Shown in pieces: positions 22,526 to 35,521 of a stretch of 64,000 bases of DNA. This DNA is from Escarpia spicata (taxonomy: Eukaryota > Annelida > Polychaeta > Sabellida > Siboglinidae). A program made the translations under genes and the position numbers. Under the pieces are notes generated by a model that was not told the origin of the DNA, searched no databases, and saw only the letters and a program-made list of their open reading frames with translations. The DNA lies in the NCBI GenBank assembly GCA_963995525.1, contig OZ023210.1:2149775-2213774 (forward strand), written 5' to 3'. The stretch's first letter is position 1; every line of letters begins with the position of its first letter.

Positions 22526-24475
22526 ATTCACTCGTAATTGGGTACGGTCATGGATCGTTGCACATTTAATACGAATGACGAGACTATTCATATAGGCATG
22601 CCAACTGTGCTTCATCCACAAGCAATGTCATGGTGCATTACCTCAGAGACAAAGCATTGATTCACCTACCGGTGAACATTATAGGCATTACGTGCGAGCC
22701 CAACAATGGTTCTTTCCTAATCACATGCCAAGAGGATTTAATTATTTGACTTTAGTTTGAATTTAGTATGACTACCTCTGTCGAGTTTCACCTGACAGTT
22801 GTTGTAAACGTGTATCTGGTAAGCGTAAAACGACCAATAGGAAAACAGTGGTTGAAATATAAATCACACGACGGGTTTCAGTACAACACCGACTTGACTG
22901 CTGGATGGTTGACTTGCGTGGTTCCAGCGCACATTATATGTATGTAACAAACAATATTCGTTTGACGCTCGATATGGTGCTTCGTTTAACAGGTGATTTC
23001 AACAGTGGAATACACTATAGGATATGAAAACAAATGCCGGAAAAGACAGCGTGAAGGGATAGCCATTGCAAGATGGCTTCAAGCGGGAAGGAAGGTAGGG
23101 ATTTCATTTGTTTAGAACGTCAAGAAGTTGTAGTCTGTTCAACATATTGCCTTTAGGTACAACAAGAAAATTGGTTATTGTTGACAGTCTATTCACGGCG
23201 GCAAGCACGAGCGCGCAAGAAATGAACATGTTTATTGTGTTTAAGCTTAACCTTTGTATCGTACCATAATGTAGACACATATGTTGACATACACGTACAT
23301 ACGCACTGGCGTAATGTGTTCATAGAACATCTTGCCAATCGTAATGCAAATACACACACGCTTGTGCTTGGCTGGTTATAGTTATATTATTTGGCAGTGA
23401 TCAAAGAACTAGAAACAATTGTATCGTTATTTAAGGCAAACAAAATTAATGCACGAGGTAAACATTGTTTAATGCTATGCACCACGGAGGAGTAAACACA
23501 AGTTCGAACACCATCTCTCTTCGTTATTAATTCACCATTAATACCGCACTGTGTATTATACTTGAACAACAGTTGTTGGTATAATACATAGACAATAAAT
23601 ATGATTTGATTTCTGGAATTTTCCCCACTGTACTGTGTGCGGCCATATTGGATTCACCCCCTATCGTCGTCAACGAATACTCTCGATGAAATTGCATACA
23701 TCAGAATACTTATAATAGATTAGTAATATTATTTATGCCGCATATACACACGTTTACTGCATCATATCATATAACATAACATATGGCCGAAGTTTTAATA
23801 CCATTCTAACGAATAAATAACTTTAACAAGTGTAGATATGCAAGTTTAATTAATGTTGAAGTTCACACACCACAATTCCGGCTGCCTGTGTTTGGCTGGT
23901 TATATAAGGCAGGTAAAATGTCTATGTTAATTGCAGCTTGACGCGCTCAATATATAGGGTTATATCACGTGGCATGGATGACCACACCGGTTATGGGAAC
24001 GCCGGGATGGCTTAGGGGCCGATATATACCCTCCCTTGCAGAGTGCTACCACAGGGAGTGGGTCAACTGTGAGAGATCCGGATTGTGACACTACTCTCCA
24101 GAGTAGGGTTGTAAGGAGCTCCCGATGAGATGTCCCGAGCCGAACATTGGTACAGTTAGCTCTGTATCATAGGCAGTAACGGCTCCAGTGTCTCCCACTT
24201 CCGGATTCTCTCTTTTTGTTTTTCAAAAATTAACTTCAATGTTGCTGGGCCATTTTCAAGACCTGAAAAGTAAAGTGCATAACATCTTACAGGTTCTTAA
24301 ACGTCCTCTTCTGGTTTGACTAGGGATTACAGTATCTGCCTCTGATGTGCCAACTCTCGCTTTTGACATATGCTCGGACTATTTCCATGCGTCTGAGTGT
24401 GGAACAATCTAAGATAGGAGTGGGGCAGTGTATTTAGCTTCCATGGGGTGGTTTTGGTATAACATATATTTTTGT
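22526..24475. other. non-coding stretch
   Basis: No supported gene. A GC-richer block at 23980-24210 (ACGCCGGGATGGCTTAGGGG and on) stands out from the AT-rich surroundings and could be the start of a repeat, but I cannot assign it. Confidence 0.45.
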
Positions 24476-24479
24476 GTCA

Positions 24480-25135
24480 AACGACTGGATCGGTGAAACG
24501 TCAACCACAGACTGTGGGAGACTGTTTCATACGTCTCTGCGTCGGTATATAAATGAGTTATTTCTAATATTTAATCGGCATCTTTCTTTAAATATTTTTA
24601 GGTGGTGCCCTTTCGTATGTGCTTCGTTGGCTCCCAAAGTAACAACATTGGACAAGACTGCTGGATCATATTTCCCTGTTAGTATCTTATACATTTCAAT
24701 CATATCTCCCGTGTGGCGACTGTATAATAGAGTTGGTAATTTCAGTCTCTGTAAACGTTCTATCTATTCAAGGTCTTTGAAACCAGGAATTAATTTGGTT
24801 GCTGTGCGCCGACCATTTTCAAGAGCTGTAATATATTTAATTAAGAATGGACTTAAAAGTTGTAGAAAAACACTTTTCATCGATGTGATCGAAAGTATGT
24901 CGGATTATCCCCATCATCGAATTGGCTTTTTTTCTTTTTTCTGACATATATGCTTCAAAATCAAGCGATGGATCGAAAGTGACTCGAATAACTTTCACAT
25001 TGTCCGTACTTGTAAGTGTTGTCTGGTTGTTTCCCAATGAATAGGCTTTATTCCTTGTGAATAATGATCCAATTCTCATATGGATACATTTATGTGGATA
25101 AAATGTGATATTTACTCTTACTCGCAAGTGCCTGT
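24480..25135 (-). pseudogene. LINE reverse transcriptase, C-terminal part
   Basis: The minus strand encodes the region after the RT palm: VKVIRVTFDPSLDFEAYM, KKANSMMGIIRHTF, then in a further frame ATKLIPGFKDLE and RLQRLKLPTLLYSRHTGDMI. This is the typical C-terminal block of CR1/L2-like elements. Stops interrupt it. It is paired with an oppositely oriented N-terminal part at 25300-26370. Confidence 0.8.
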
Positions 25136-25299
25136 ACAGAAGAAATAATTGTATGGTTTACAAATGCTGATGTACTGAAAAGAAGAACTAACTGGACTAA
25201 AACGTAAAATTAAAAAACCACTCAACTCCACCACATGTTATAGCAATATCAGAAGTAAATCCTACACGTTTTAATAGACAACTTACCACGCAGGAATAA

Positions 25300-26370
25300 C
25301 ACTTGGAATTGTATTATAAGGAAACTGTGAACATTAGTGAAGGCAAAGGCAGAGGGATGTTCTTGTTTATTCACAATTTTTTTGCATTTCAAGTACACCA
25401 GTTTGATGTTGAGTTGAATGAAGCACTGTTTTGCATTTTGGTACTGAAACGGAAGGATACCCTTTTGTTAGGCTCTTTTTATAGAAGCCTTAACAGTACC
25501 ATTGAGAACAATGACAACCTTAAGAAATTACTGGATACAATAACTGAGAAATGTTTTTCACATGTTCTGCTATTCTTGGAGATTTCAACTACACGTAGAT
25601 TGATTAGTAAATAATTTAAACTACAGCAGCAAGTACTGAAGATAAATAATTTAAATTAATAAAATAAATCGAGACTGTTACTTGGTGCAACGTTTTATAG
25701 AGCCCACTAGAGGTAACGGTACAACTAAACCATCGCTCCTTGACCTTATAATCACTAGTGAATACACCGAGATCTCAAGAGTCGAGACTCCATCAGCATT
25801 AGGAAGAAGCGACCAATCATTCAAAGCCAAGCTAAAATCATTAGGAAAAACAGATTATGGAAGAATATCTTCTTACCAAAGATATCGAAACTTAAGAGAA
25901 ATTTTGTCGATTGCGCTATTAGGTCACGAGACTGACAAGAAAGCACAGAAACTGTATGAAAAGGATATAATTAATCAAATAAAACATAATCTAAGAAACC
26001 TGGCAGTATGCAAGGGCAAAAATTAAGACATAAACGGAAATACCCAACTTTCCAGAAAACAAAAACAAAGATGACATGACAAACTCGGCGGACTTGGAAA
26101 AACATAGGTGTTAGCCAATTACTTCTCCTCGGTAATTATGAGAGAACCAGAAGGAGATATCACGGAGGAACCTATGAGATTTTTATAACACAATGGAATC
26201 TTCCAAAATCAACCCATCGATAGTGGCATATAAAAACTATAAAAACTAGCATATCAAAACTAAAGACATTTAAACCACCAGGACTTGGTGGCCGCCATCC
26301 TTGTGTCTTAAACGAAGTAGTAAAGAGCACCGGCAGTATATTATCAAACATATATGACCTGCTCTGGTCC
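25300..26370 (+). pseudogene. LINE endonuclease and start of RT (inverted 5' part)
   Basis: The plus strand encodes an APE-type endonuclease: GRGMFLFIHN, LLGSFYRSLNSTIENNDNL, the decayed GDFN block (LLFLEIST), and FIEPTRGNGTTKPSLLDLII with the SDQ block after it. A linker and the RT start follow (LKTFKPPGLGG.HPCVLNEV near 26280). Several stops occur. It lies directly upstream of, and opposite to, the RT C-terminus at 24480-25135, as expected for a 5'-inverted insertion. Confidence 0.8.
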
Positions 26371-27750
26371 TATTTATTCCTTATTTGTTGTCTCCAGACC
26401 TGCTCTGGTCCTATTTCTATACTTGATTGCAGAGGCATGTTTATTGTGCTTAACTCTCCTGTTGACATCAACAAGTGACTTGGCTCTCTTTCTCAGGAGG
26501 GCATTTTTCACACCCTAGAGAATAGATGACAATGCATGGTCTTTCACAAGCCACATGCATAATGTGACACCGTTCTGCCCCCTTAGCAGATAACATAAAG
26601 GGTGGCCTGATAAAATTGCCTTAAGTATTTCTCTCCTGGGGATATAGAAAGTTGACTGTTATACACAGTGTATAGGGACACATGTCACGCACACGCACAC
26701 GCACACGCACACGCACACGCACACACACGGTGTTATTTCAGAACGTATGGTTGAGTAATAGTGAGATTATGACAGCTATCCTTTGGCCTTTTTTAAATGG
26801 CTCGAGTTCAGTGTGTTTGATACAGGAAATGTCGTCACAAAGAAGAAGACAGAGTTAACAGGCATTAATATAGCGCTGGCGGCCAGTCACGCAGGGTCAC
26901 CCAGAATGGGATGATGAAGAACAAGGGTGAGTGCTAATGAAAACGAACTATCCTGAAGAATGTTCAGTAATCTAAGGGCGAGTGCTGTTTTGTTGACTTA
27001 ACTGTCTACTAGTGCATCACTAGTGAGTATAATGTGCTTGGTGTGGAACTTGAAAACACGTTTTCAACATTTTAGTGACACTGTTAAAAAGATATTCAGC
27101 CGGGTTATCAATTAATAGTAACACGTGGACATGAAATTTACACTTGAAAGTGGATATATCTATAACATTATTATATTCGTAGCATAGCTGTATCTATTCG
27201 TTATTTACACATAAAATACAAGTTTTGTTAAAACTAATGAAATAACAACACATGTTAATGTTTGTGAATATTTAATAAATATAATGATACATGTAGTAAA
27301 GCAATTGATAGTGTTCTGCATATACACTCGTCACACTGCAAATACACTTTTGGTGACGTGTCTATCGTCACACAAAATTTCCTCCCAATGATTCGTGTGA
27401 ATTCATCGTGTTGCCCAAGGCGATTACTTGGGATGTATCCAGTTGGGAACCTAACCCTTAAAAAGTGGGTTTATATATGTTTGTTCAGAAAGTTTCCTAA
27501 CAAGTATATATTGTATTATTTTTCTGTCAAATTATACAAACATACAATATTATTTCTTTTGTGAAACATTAACATTCGTTTATGAAATTGCATATACGTG
27601 TATGTATGTACCATACGACTTTTGCAACAATGTAAACAATATATTTGTGACTGAATGCTATTAGAGTATTGTGTTGTAAATGCAGACATACTATGTCATT
27701 TGTTTGTTTAAAAACTGTTGGACTGTTGTTTGTGATAACAATGTTTCAGT
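26371..27750. other. non-coding stretch with (CACGCA)n
   Basis: No gene was seen. A short CACACG-type repeat runs at 26682-26730. The rest is AT-rich. Confidence 0.5.
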
Positions 27751-27754
27751 GTTG

Positions 27755-27905
27755 TGTGTGGCAGGTTCGATCCCTGCTAATGTTCATTCATACATTACTG
27801 GTTGTGCACACACACACTTACTCCATTCAGTAATTTCAGCCGTTTACAAGAACTCCATCTAAATTAAGTTAATTCCACTTAAACAACTATTGGAAATAGC
27901 ACAGT
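27755..27905. repeat. dispersed repeat copy 1
   Basis: CATTACTGGTTGTGCACACA, then TTTCAGCC and ACTAxTGGAAAxAG, match 42610-42760 in order. The family is unassigned. Confidence 0.6.
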
Positions 27906-29735
27906 AAATTATGGATTTTAAAAGAAATTGCAAGGTATATTATGTCCTGATGTCTGATGTTATGGTTTCTAGATTATCAGGGTTTCACTATCATATGAAC
28001 ACTTGTCAGAACAAGTTAACATTTTTGTAACACATTTATTGACACATCTATAATCATGTACACACATGCTGAATAATATTAGGCATTGGCAATTGGTATG
28101 ACAACAATATTTTCAGACAAACATGTGTATTAAAACAGGCAATTCTCTTTTACTTCATCCCATGATCAGAGGTAATTAGTGACTAGTCTTTTTGTTTTCA
28201 CTTCTCTAGATTTAAGTACAAATTGGCTTGCATTTTGCTTAATTAACATAATGCCAGTTCTTGATGTGTTTACCATAAAGGTGTACTATATTCAACAATA
28301 CGTGGCCAGTGACATCTGTGCTGTTATTGCCACCTTGAGATTTATTTTAAATACAAGTTTTAAGAGATAGTGTTACTGAATGTCAAATGTTTCAAACAAT
28401 TTCAAGTTAGGGAATAACAAAATAATGCTCTTCTTGAGGAAACATTATTTCTTAATATAAAAATAAATAGTACACAAGTTACTATTGATAGCATACATAC
28501 TTGAATTGAGTGAACGTTGCCTAGTACCACCAATATGGGCAAAAACCCAACATTACCCAGCTAAATGTAGATCTACACACCATAAACTGTGTTCATCTTG
28601 GAACTAATGAGCATCTAGTATTCACCAGGTCAGATATCCACAGCTAGACGAGCATGTTGATAAATCTTTAAATAATTTACTACGAAAACCTATCGTTTCT
28701 TTACCATGTGCTTTTGACATTTTCATTTGAACGTACTGGCATTTAAAATATAAGGCAACAATGCAGTATTTTGAACATATATATCGTTAAACCAGGCATG
28801 GTTCCTTCAGCTCTACAAAACTACAAAAGCAGGCATGGGACATGTGAAATGTTGTACATTCTAATAAAATACATCACAAGATTTCTTTCCCTACAATTCT
28901 GTTTCTGTGTGAAAAAATATTCAATAAGTATTTGGCATATTTGGCATTTGCACTCAATAAATACTTTGCATCAGACCATCACTTCTGTTGGCATGATCTA
29001 GTGATAAGATTGCACATAATTACCTTATCTCGCCATCATATTAACATTTCTTTATGGATTTACCCTTCACCATTCAAGGACAACATTTCACTGCTAGAAA
29101 ATGTGTACACATTAAGCAAAATTCCAAAGAATTCACATCTACAGGCTAATGGTACAATTCAATCTGACATTAGTTAACCTCCTATTTTGCATAGATCTGA
29201 TCTACACATTTTGTATCATTGTAGCTATACACAAGTTTATAGTGTCTAGATTATGTTCGCAACATTGAAAATACATTGAATGTTTCTCTTGGGTTGACTT
29301 GGCTCCGATGCCTAAGTCAATGTCTACTCTTCAGCATGTCCTATTACAGCATCAGGCCCAGCAGAACCAACCAACCAATCCTCTAACATCTCCCTTCCAG
29401 CGGTGCATAGGCATCCACCTTCATGACATTTTGTTTGCCACTTGTCACGACTTCCAATACTTAATAATTTCATCAGTCATAATAGATCTTTTTATCATAC
29501 ATTTTTCAGCATGATGACAACAAAACTGTGCTTTTGTTTGAAATATCAACCAGTTCTTAATCTGTTAATACGTTTCAAATCAACTATCAACCAGCCGAGA
29601 TATATCATTTTAATCGGTTACATTTATGTTAATAAAACTAATAAAGCTGACAAAGCCCCAAAACATAAAGAAACAAGAACACTGTAGCAACTGGATGGCC
29701 GTAGCAATGAGGGGTGTCAGGGCGCCACGACATAC
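27906..29735. other. non-coding stretch, possible intron of the LamG gene
   Basis: AT-rich without supported exons. It lies downstream (minus sense) of the laminin-G-like exon and may be its intron. Confidence 0.45.
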
Positions 29736-29857
29736 CCCGACAGCTTCATTGGTGAGGTCCAGGGGTCCCTTACCCTGGATATACAGGTTGCTGACACAAC
29801 CCTCTAGCATCTTCTCGTACTGACCAAATGTCATGTCATCCAGGATAGGCACGCCAC
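29736..29857 (-). CDS. internal exon of a laminin-G-domain protein
   Basis: On the minus strand a 122-base exon has a TTCAG acceptor (ending at 29858) and a consensus GTATGT donor (29735-29730). It encodes 40 codons: GVPILDDMTFGQYEKMLEGC then VSNLYIQGKGPLDLTNEAVG. The F/L-x-G-C-V-x-N-L...PLDLT pattern is the C-terminal strand and disulfide region of laminin-G/LNS domains, found in secreted matrix and cell-surface proteins such as laminin alpha, perlecan, agrin and neurexins. Which one cannot be told from one exon. The phase is 1 at the start and 0 at the end. Neighbouring exons were not found, so the gene must have long introns. Confidence 0.65.
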
Positions 29858-29867
29858 CTGAAGCATA

Positions 29868-29900
29868 ACCAAATCAAATCAAATCAAATTTATTGTAACT
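29868..29900. repeat. (AAATC)n short repeat
   Basis: Four AAATC units just outside the exon acceptor. Confidence 0.85.
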
Positions 29901-30129
29901 CATTACAATACAAATCAAGTTAAGACAAATCCTATATAATAACATAATGAGCAGAACAAGGGAAGAACATTATACTATGTTATATTCCCTACATAACAAC
30001 CAATGTCAACCCTCTGGCAATACTGGCCGAACACGCTTAAATATTAACCTATCCTGCACGTGATATGTTGCCTAGCAAAACCTCCCGTCAAATCATCAGA
30101 AAACAGAGGTGTGTGTGTGTGATAATTTA

Positions 30130-30383
30130 GATATATTTGCTGCGGTCTCTGATGATGATGTGCACAAGTTGGTTATGAAATCTAAGACAACCAGCTATGT
30201 TCTGAACCCCATGCCAACCAAATTGGTCAAATAGTATATTGAGGAATTTGTGCCATTCCTTACACACATCATCAATTGCTCCATTGCTGCTGGGGAATTC
30301 CCACACGAATGGAAGACTGCACTTGTAGAGCCACTGCTTAAAAATGCAGAACTGGATCCTATTCCAAAAAACTATCGCCCTGA
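30130..30383 (+). pseudogene. LINE RT fragment, left part
   Basis: The plus strand encodes the RT start: SYVLNPMPTKLVK, EFPHEWKTALVEPLLKNAEL and KNYRP. The reading is cut by the MITE at 30384 and resumes at 31123. Confidence 0.8.
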
Positions 30384-31122
30384 CAGACAGTCAGACATGG
30401 GATCAAGTACATTGAAAGGTATTTAAATGCAAATGCAATTTGTTAATGTCAAATGCAAATACTTTTCAAAAGTATTTCAATACTGTTCAAATACTTGACG
30501 TCCCCATGCTCGTGCATAATACATAATGACAAAAATGAGCTATACTTGACCTTTGTTTATCCAGAATTAAGGGAGTTCATTGAGTCCATAGACCCATGTT
30601 ATAATTGGTCACACATTTTTTTATTTTCTCCTGTGACAGGTTAATCCTGTTTTCCATTTCCTGTGCCCATTGATGCGTCTTCCAATAAAATTAGAATAAG
30701 CCACCCACTGTTAATTAAATGCCTGCTAACCTGATCCTGTCACAGGCCAACTGATACACTGATCATCCATCTGATAATGACCCGAGTAGTTAATGATCAT
30801 CAAAGCATGCAAATGCTGCAGTTGGTCAGCTAATAAAAGAGCTATAGGAAGGCCAGTTTTCTCTCAGTGAATGTCATGCCTCGGTGATCACATAAGTAAC
30901 ACGATTGACCTGTATCAACAGCCCAGACCAAGCAACAATTTAATTAAGTACAGCTGTGATAACAGTTTTCATTGACATAATTAAATGCTATAAGTTCAAA
31001 TACTTTTAAAATGTATTTAAATGCAAATAGTTTTGGCTCCAAATTTTCAAATGCAAACACTGGATCAGTTGCATTTAAATGCGTTTAAATGCAAATGCAT
31101 TTGCATTTGACCCCCATGTCTG
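30384..31122. mobile_element. hAT-like MITE inserted in LINE
   Basis: About 740 bp begins CAGACAGTCAGACATGGG and ends CCCATGTCTG, giving terminal inverted CAGACATGGG. It sits exactly inside the conserved NYRP-ISN codons of an RT fragment. Host bases CGCCCT are present on both sides (30376-30381, 31123-31128), consistent with a partly decayed 8-bp duplication. Its ends are full of AAATGCAAAT and TTTAAATGC motifs. No transposase frame. Confidence 0.72.
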
Positions 31123-31303
31123 CGCCCTATATCGAATCTCCAGTATATCTCTAAATTAACAGAACGGTCTGTTGTAGACCAACTTTGCTTTCATTCAGAA
31201 TGTGGATTTCCTTGCCACCTTGTCAGTCGGCGTAAAGAGCTGGACATTCTACTGAAACTGCACTTGTAAAGGTCCAGTCTGACATTCTTTTAAACATGGA
31301 CCA
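31123..31303 (+). pseudogene. LINE RT fragment, right part
   Basis: It continues the fragment at 30130: SNLQYISKLTERSVVDQL, then after a frameshift STETALVKVQSDILLNMDQQ. It ends abruptly against an oppositely oriented LINE. Confidence 0.8.
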
Positions 31304-32271
31304 ACAGAAACGCCACAGCAGTTGGGGAGGATTTGACACTTCCAATACGAACGACTTGATGCCGACCGGACAAGTAAGATCTGAACCACTCAAGTGCAGC
31401 GCCAGTGACACGGAATCTGTGAGTGATTCTGCTCAATTGAATTCCGTGGACAATTGTGTCAAAAGCGGCGATCAAGTCAAGCATAACCAACACAACAACA
31501 CAGCCACGGTCTACTGCAGACATAATATCATTGTGAACTTTAAGCAGAGCCGTTTCAGTTGAGTGATCTTGTCGCTATGCCGATTGAAACTGGTCGTGCA
31601 AGTTGTTCTCTTGCATGTGGACATTCAGCTGTTTTGCTACAACGCGCTCGATTACTTTAGAGAGAAATGTCAGATTCGATACAGGTCGATAATTCTGCAT
31701 TGATTCTGGATTTAGTCCAGCCTTCTTGATGGCGAGATGCAGCCAGTCTTGTATTTATCCGGAACAACGGACGCGTGCGAATAAACTAAGCTGACCTGCA
31801 TTATGATTGTATTGATAAACCAGTTCTTCTACGTTCAGCAAGTCAAGATCATCCGAACGGAACAGTGGAATGTCTTGTCGAAAAGACACTACATTATTGT
31901 TGCATAACTTGCAATATTTGATTTTCATCAAAAGAGTGCGATGTTGAAGAATGGCTATGATGAAACTCACCGCAAAGTGGTCAGAAAGGCCCATGTCCGT
32001 AAAGGTAACATTTCGAACAAGGTGTTCGTCCTTGCTGCGGCCTGGTCATGAGTACATCCAAAGTGTGTCCTTTCCAGTGGGTTGGCCCGCGAACATGCAA
32101 CACCATCCCTGTGGCATTCACATAATTGGTCAATCGCCGTGCATCAACATTTGCAGCGTTGTCAATATGAAAGTTCAAATCTTCCATGATAATCAGAGGT
32201 CCAGGTTTTGTGGCATGCTGGTCGATGAAACGGTCCCATTCTTTAAAAAAACACAGTTGTTGACAAGCCAT
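31304..32271 (-). pseudogene. LINE endonuclease-RT fragment
   Basis: Minus strand, in order: the endonuclease DFN block as LIIMEDLNFHID, PTHWKGHTLDVLM, SDHFAVSFI, a linker, RT start (NYRPVSNLTF-like near 31690), STETALLKV, then LDLIAAFDT (motif A) and FRSYLSGRHQVVRIG. Stops and frame changes occur. The 3' half is missing where it meets the plus-strand fragment at 31303. Confidence 0.82.
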
Positions 32272-32440
32272 TTATCACAGATGGCGGCGGTCGATAAATA
32301 ACAACGATTCTCAAGGATGACATTGGTGTTCAAAGGATCGATTGTTTTATTGTAATGGTTATCGTATAAATTTGTAAGATCACAAATAATTTGTACCCAT
32401 GATCGATTTGACGTTCAGCAAGGTGAAGGTCGCCCACTAT

Positions 32441-33478
32441 TTACGACTCGTGAACTCGGGCACCTTCGTTACTTTCGAGTTCACGACTTGTGAATACGAC
32501 TTGTGTGGTGTCTGGAATGCTATTTACGAGTCGTGAAGTCGTATTCACGACTTCACGAGATGATTGGAACGCAGCATTATCCCATACTGCGTCGATGCGT
32601 TGGGTACCACTCTTCATTTGGGCCTCCAGAAATGGTACGACGTGGAGCGGCACGTACTCGCTGAATGTCTTTGCTGTTGTGGGGCGCACCATGTGGATCG
32701 CTGCCGCCACATCCAACACCACGACCGTGGCTTGTTTGGCAGCAACTGCGCGGCCAGTGGGTGCATTCAGGCATTGAAGAATGTCGGACAAGCTCGCCAC
32801 CCACGCCTCATCCTTGACGAGTCTGGGTGCAAAGACATCCGTTTGAGTGAGTTCGACTGGGTGCTGGATCACGTAAGAGTCTGGTAGCTTGGGAGGCGAC
32901 GTGTCGGGCTGGTCAAGCTTGATGGGAGCCCCCGCTTCACTCCAGGGTTCTCGCGCGAGAGATGTTTGGTCACGCTCAGGACATATATCCGTGGAACTCA
33001 TCCAGTTTGAAATTGCCCTGAGCCGCGCTATCTATATTATCCACATTGTGGGTAGGGAAGGCCTTGGACCGGCTGTTGGTGGGTACCACCTCGCTTCACC
33101 TCCATGACACGATTGTACGATATCGAGATACCATGTTCTTTGTCAATCCCAATCTGTTTTTGTCCCGTCCGTGTCCTTGCAGCTTGAGGCCATGGTGCAG
33201 GGGGAAGGTTTGTTTCGCTCCTTGTCGTGCCGTACTGCAGCCGTCTTGACTGCACGGTGCGTACCCTTACTAGTAGTGTAGATGAACAGTTGTGAGATGT
33301 TGCATGCAATCTTCTCCTTCGCATCCAGATTGGCGTCGCCACCGATCTTCTCACGTCCACGAAGAGCTGATGGGCTCCGGAGCACTAGGTTGCAGAAACT
33401 CCTCATCTCCTCATTGACTCGAGCCGTAAGGCAGTTAGGGGGAATTAACCGTCGAAAGGCTCTTGACTGTGTAGACAA
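32441..33478 (-). pseudogene. second broken copy of the uncharacterised EAD/DDTDV family
   Basis: Minus-strand blocks in family order: DAKEKIACNISQLFIYTTSK, AVKTAAVRHDKERNKPSP, YNRVMEVKRG, a VDNIDS block near 33040, then 32441-33001 with AAAIHMVRPTTAKTFSEYVP, HVVPFLEAQMKS and RIDAVWDN. These are upstream parts of the same family seen at 4592-5696, so the two loci carry complementary, non-overlapping halves. At least two frameshifts break it. The downstream end (32441-32570) dissolves into short inverted CGTGAA/TTCACG repeats. Confidence 0.6.
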
Positions 33479-33479
33479 A

Positions 33480-34075
33480 ACCGTGTATAACGTTACAGTT
33501 AGGTTGATTTAGCGTCATTTTTATACGAAAAACTACGGGATGAACAATCTTACAAATGTCACAAGAGTAAAGTTTTGTACAAATGTTTGTAATTATCGTT
33601 TTAATAAAACTGGATAGTATACCATAGGAAATATTTGTTAGTAAAACAAATTGGTTCCAGCCGTGTGAGGGCGCCGTCAATTTACAAAATGGCCCGGACC
33701 GGAGTGCCCCAGCTATACGATTCACTAGCTCTGTTAGTATTGAAGATTTAGCATTTAGGACTGCTGGCGACGATTTTCACACATCAATTTTCACATGCCA
33801 CCGGAAAATTAGGAAATGGAAAACTGGTTTGTATCAATAAGCTTTCAAATGACACAAGTTACACCACCATATAACATGTGTTGTGAAAACTAAACCCGAA
33901 AACTTAAGAATGGTTTCAAATATAATTACGGCGATTATTGTACCTCCGATAACAATTGCTGATCCAAAATGACCTTTAGGGTGACCTTGAGGGGTGACCT
34001 TGACTTCAAATTGTCGAAACAAGATCAGACTCGGATTCCCCGACCCCTTAACATCCCTAACTACGTGCCAAACAA
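33480..34075. other. non-coding stretch
   Basis: No gene. The last 20 bases (CCCTAACTACGTGCCAAA) match 40568 and 42085 and form the left flank of a LINE insertion. Confidence 0.5.
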
Positions 34076-34973
34076 TTTGCAGATGATACAAAAGTGTTTA
34101 GAAGGATTAAAAGTGATGGAGATAGACAACCTTTACAAGGTGATTTTGACGAGTTGATCAAATGGTCTGAAAAGTGGCAAATGCTGTTCAATTTTGGGAA
34201 ATGTAAATGCCTCCACGCAGGACATGGGAACGAAGAGGTAGAATATATACAATGGGGGGTACTGTACTAAGTACTACTGTAAAAGAAAAGGACTTAGGGT
34301 TAACCATTAGTGCTGATGTGAAGGTTTCAGATCAGTGCGGAATTGCAGCTTCAAAGGGAAATCAAATCCTTGGATTAATTAGGCGAAACATAACGTATAA
34401 GGAAAAAGAGCTAATAATACCGCTGTACAAAACAATAGTTAGGCCTCATTTAGAATATTGTATTCAAGCGTGGAAGCCATATCGCAGGAAGGACATAGAT
34501 ATGCTAGAAAGAGTGTAGAGGAAAGAAACTAAAATGATACCAAAACTGAGGGATCTTAGTTACGAAATACACCTAAAAATGCGGCTTAACAACACTAGAG
34601 ACCAGGAGATTGAGAGGAGATCAGATAGAAGTGTTTAAAATAATGAATGGTTATTAAAATATTGATAGAAATATTTTTTCTCAGTTAAGAAAGATAGAAG
34701 GACTAGAGGACATGATGTTACATTAGCAAAGGAGCTGTGTGGATTAGATAAAAGAAAGTTCTCATTTTCACAAAGGATTGTAAATGAATGGAACAGATTA
34801 TCTGCTGATTGTGTGGGTGCTAATAGCGTGAATAAAAAATCGACTCATACCTCAGAAGGGCGGGATACACTTAGATAAAAGGGTTGGACTCTGGATAAAC
34901 CAAAGGGTTTCCTTGCCCACCTGCCATCTAGAGATAGTTCTGTGGGTGGCAATCTTGTTAAATCTTGTTAAAA
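34076..34973 (+). mobile_element. LINE family A copy, 5'-truncated
   Basis: It starts within the RT palm (ADDTKVFRRIKSDGDRQ region), runs through GGTVLSTTVKEKDLGLTISA and RPHLEYCIQAWKPYRRKDID, then a decayed C-terminus and the 3' UTR with the hairpin and CTTGTTAAAT terminal motif. Several stops and frameshifts. The bases on either side join to match the uninterrupted sequence at 40568-40650. Confidence 0.87.
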
Positions 34974-35041
34974 GTAGGCGCCAACAAGACGTGTAAATAT
35001 AGCAGTGTAATATTTATAATACATAGGCTACATAGTTCAGA

Positions 35042-35334
<293 letters not shown>

Positions 35335-35521
35335 AGAGACATACAGACATACACACAGACAGACAGGGAGAGAGGGAGGGGGAAGAGAGAGAAATGAGGA
35401 TGACGGAAACGTATATGTGTGACGTCAAACAGACACGCTTACAGCACAGGTTACAGCACAAGACATATGGTGAATAATAATACTTTGCCTAGTAAACGTC
35501 AGCTTCCTTTGACTATTTCAG

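Noticed and set aside
24474..24944. 156-codon plus-strand frame
   Set aside because: It is antisense to the LINE RT C-terminus, which reads clearly on the minus strand.
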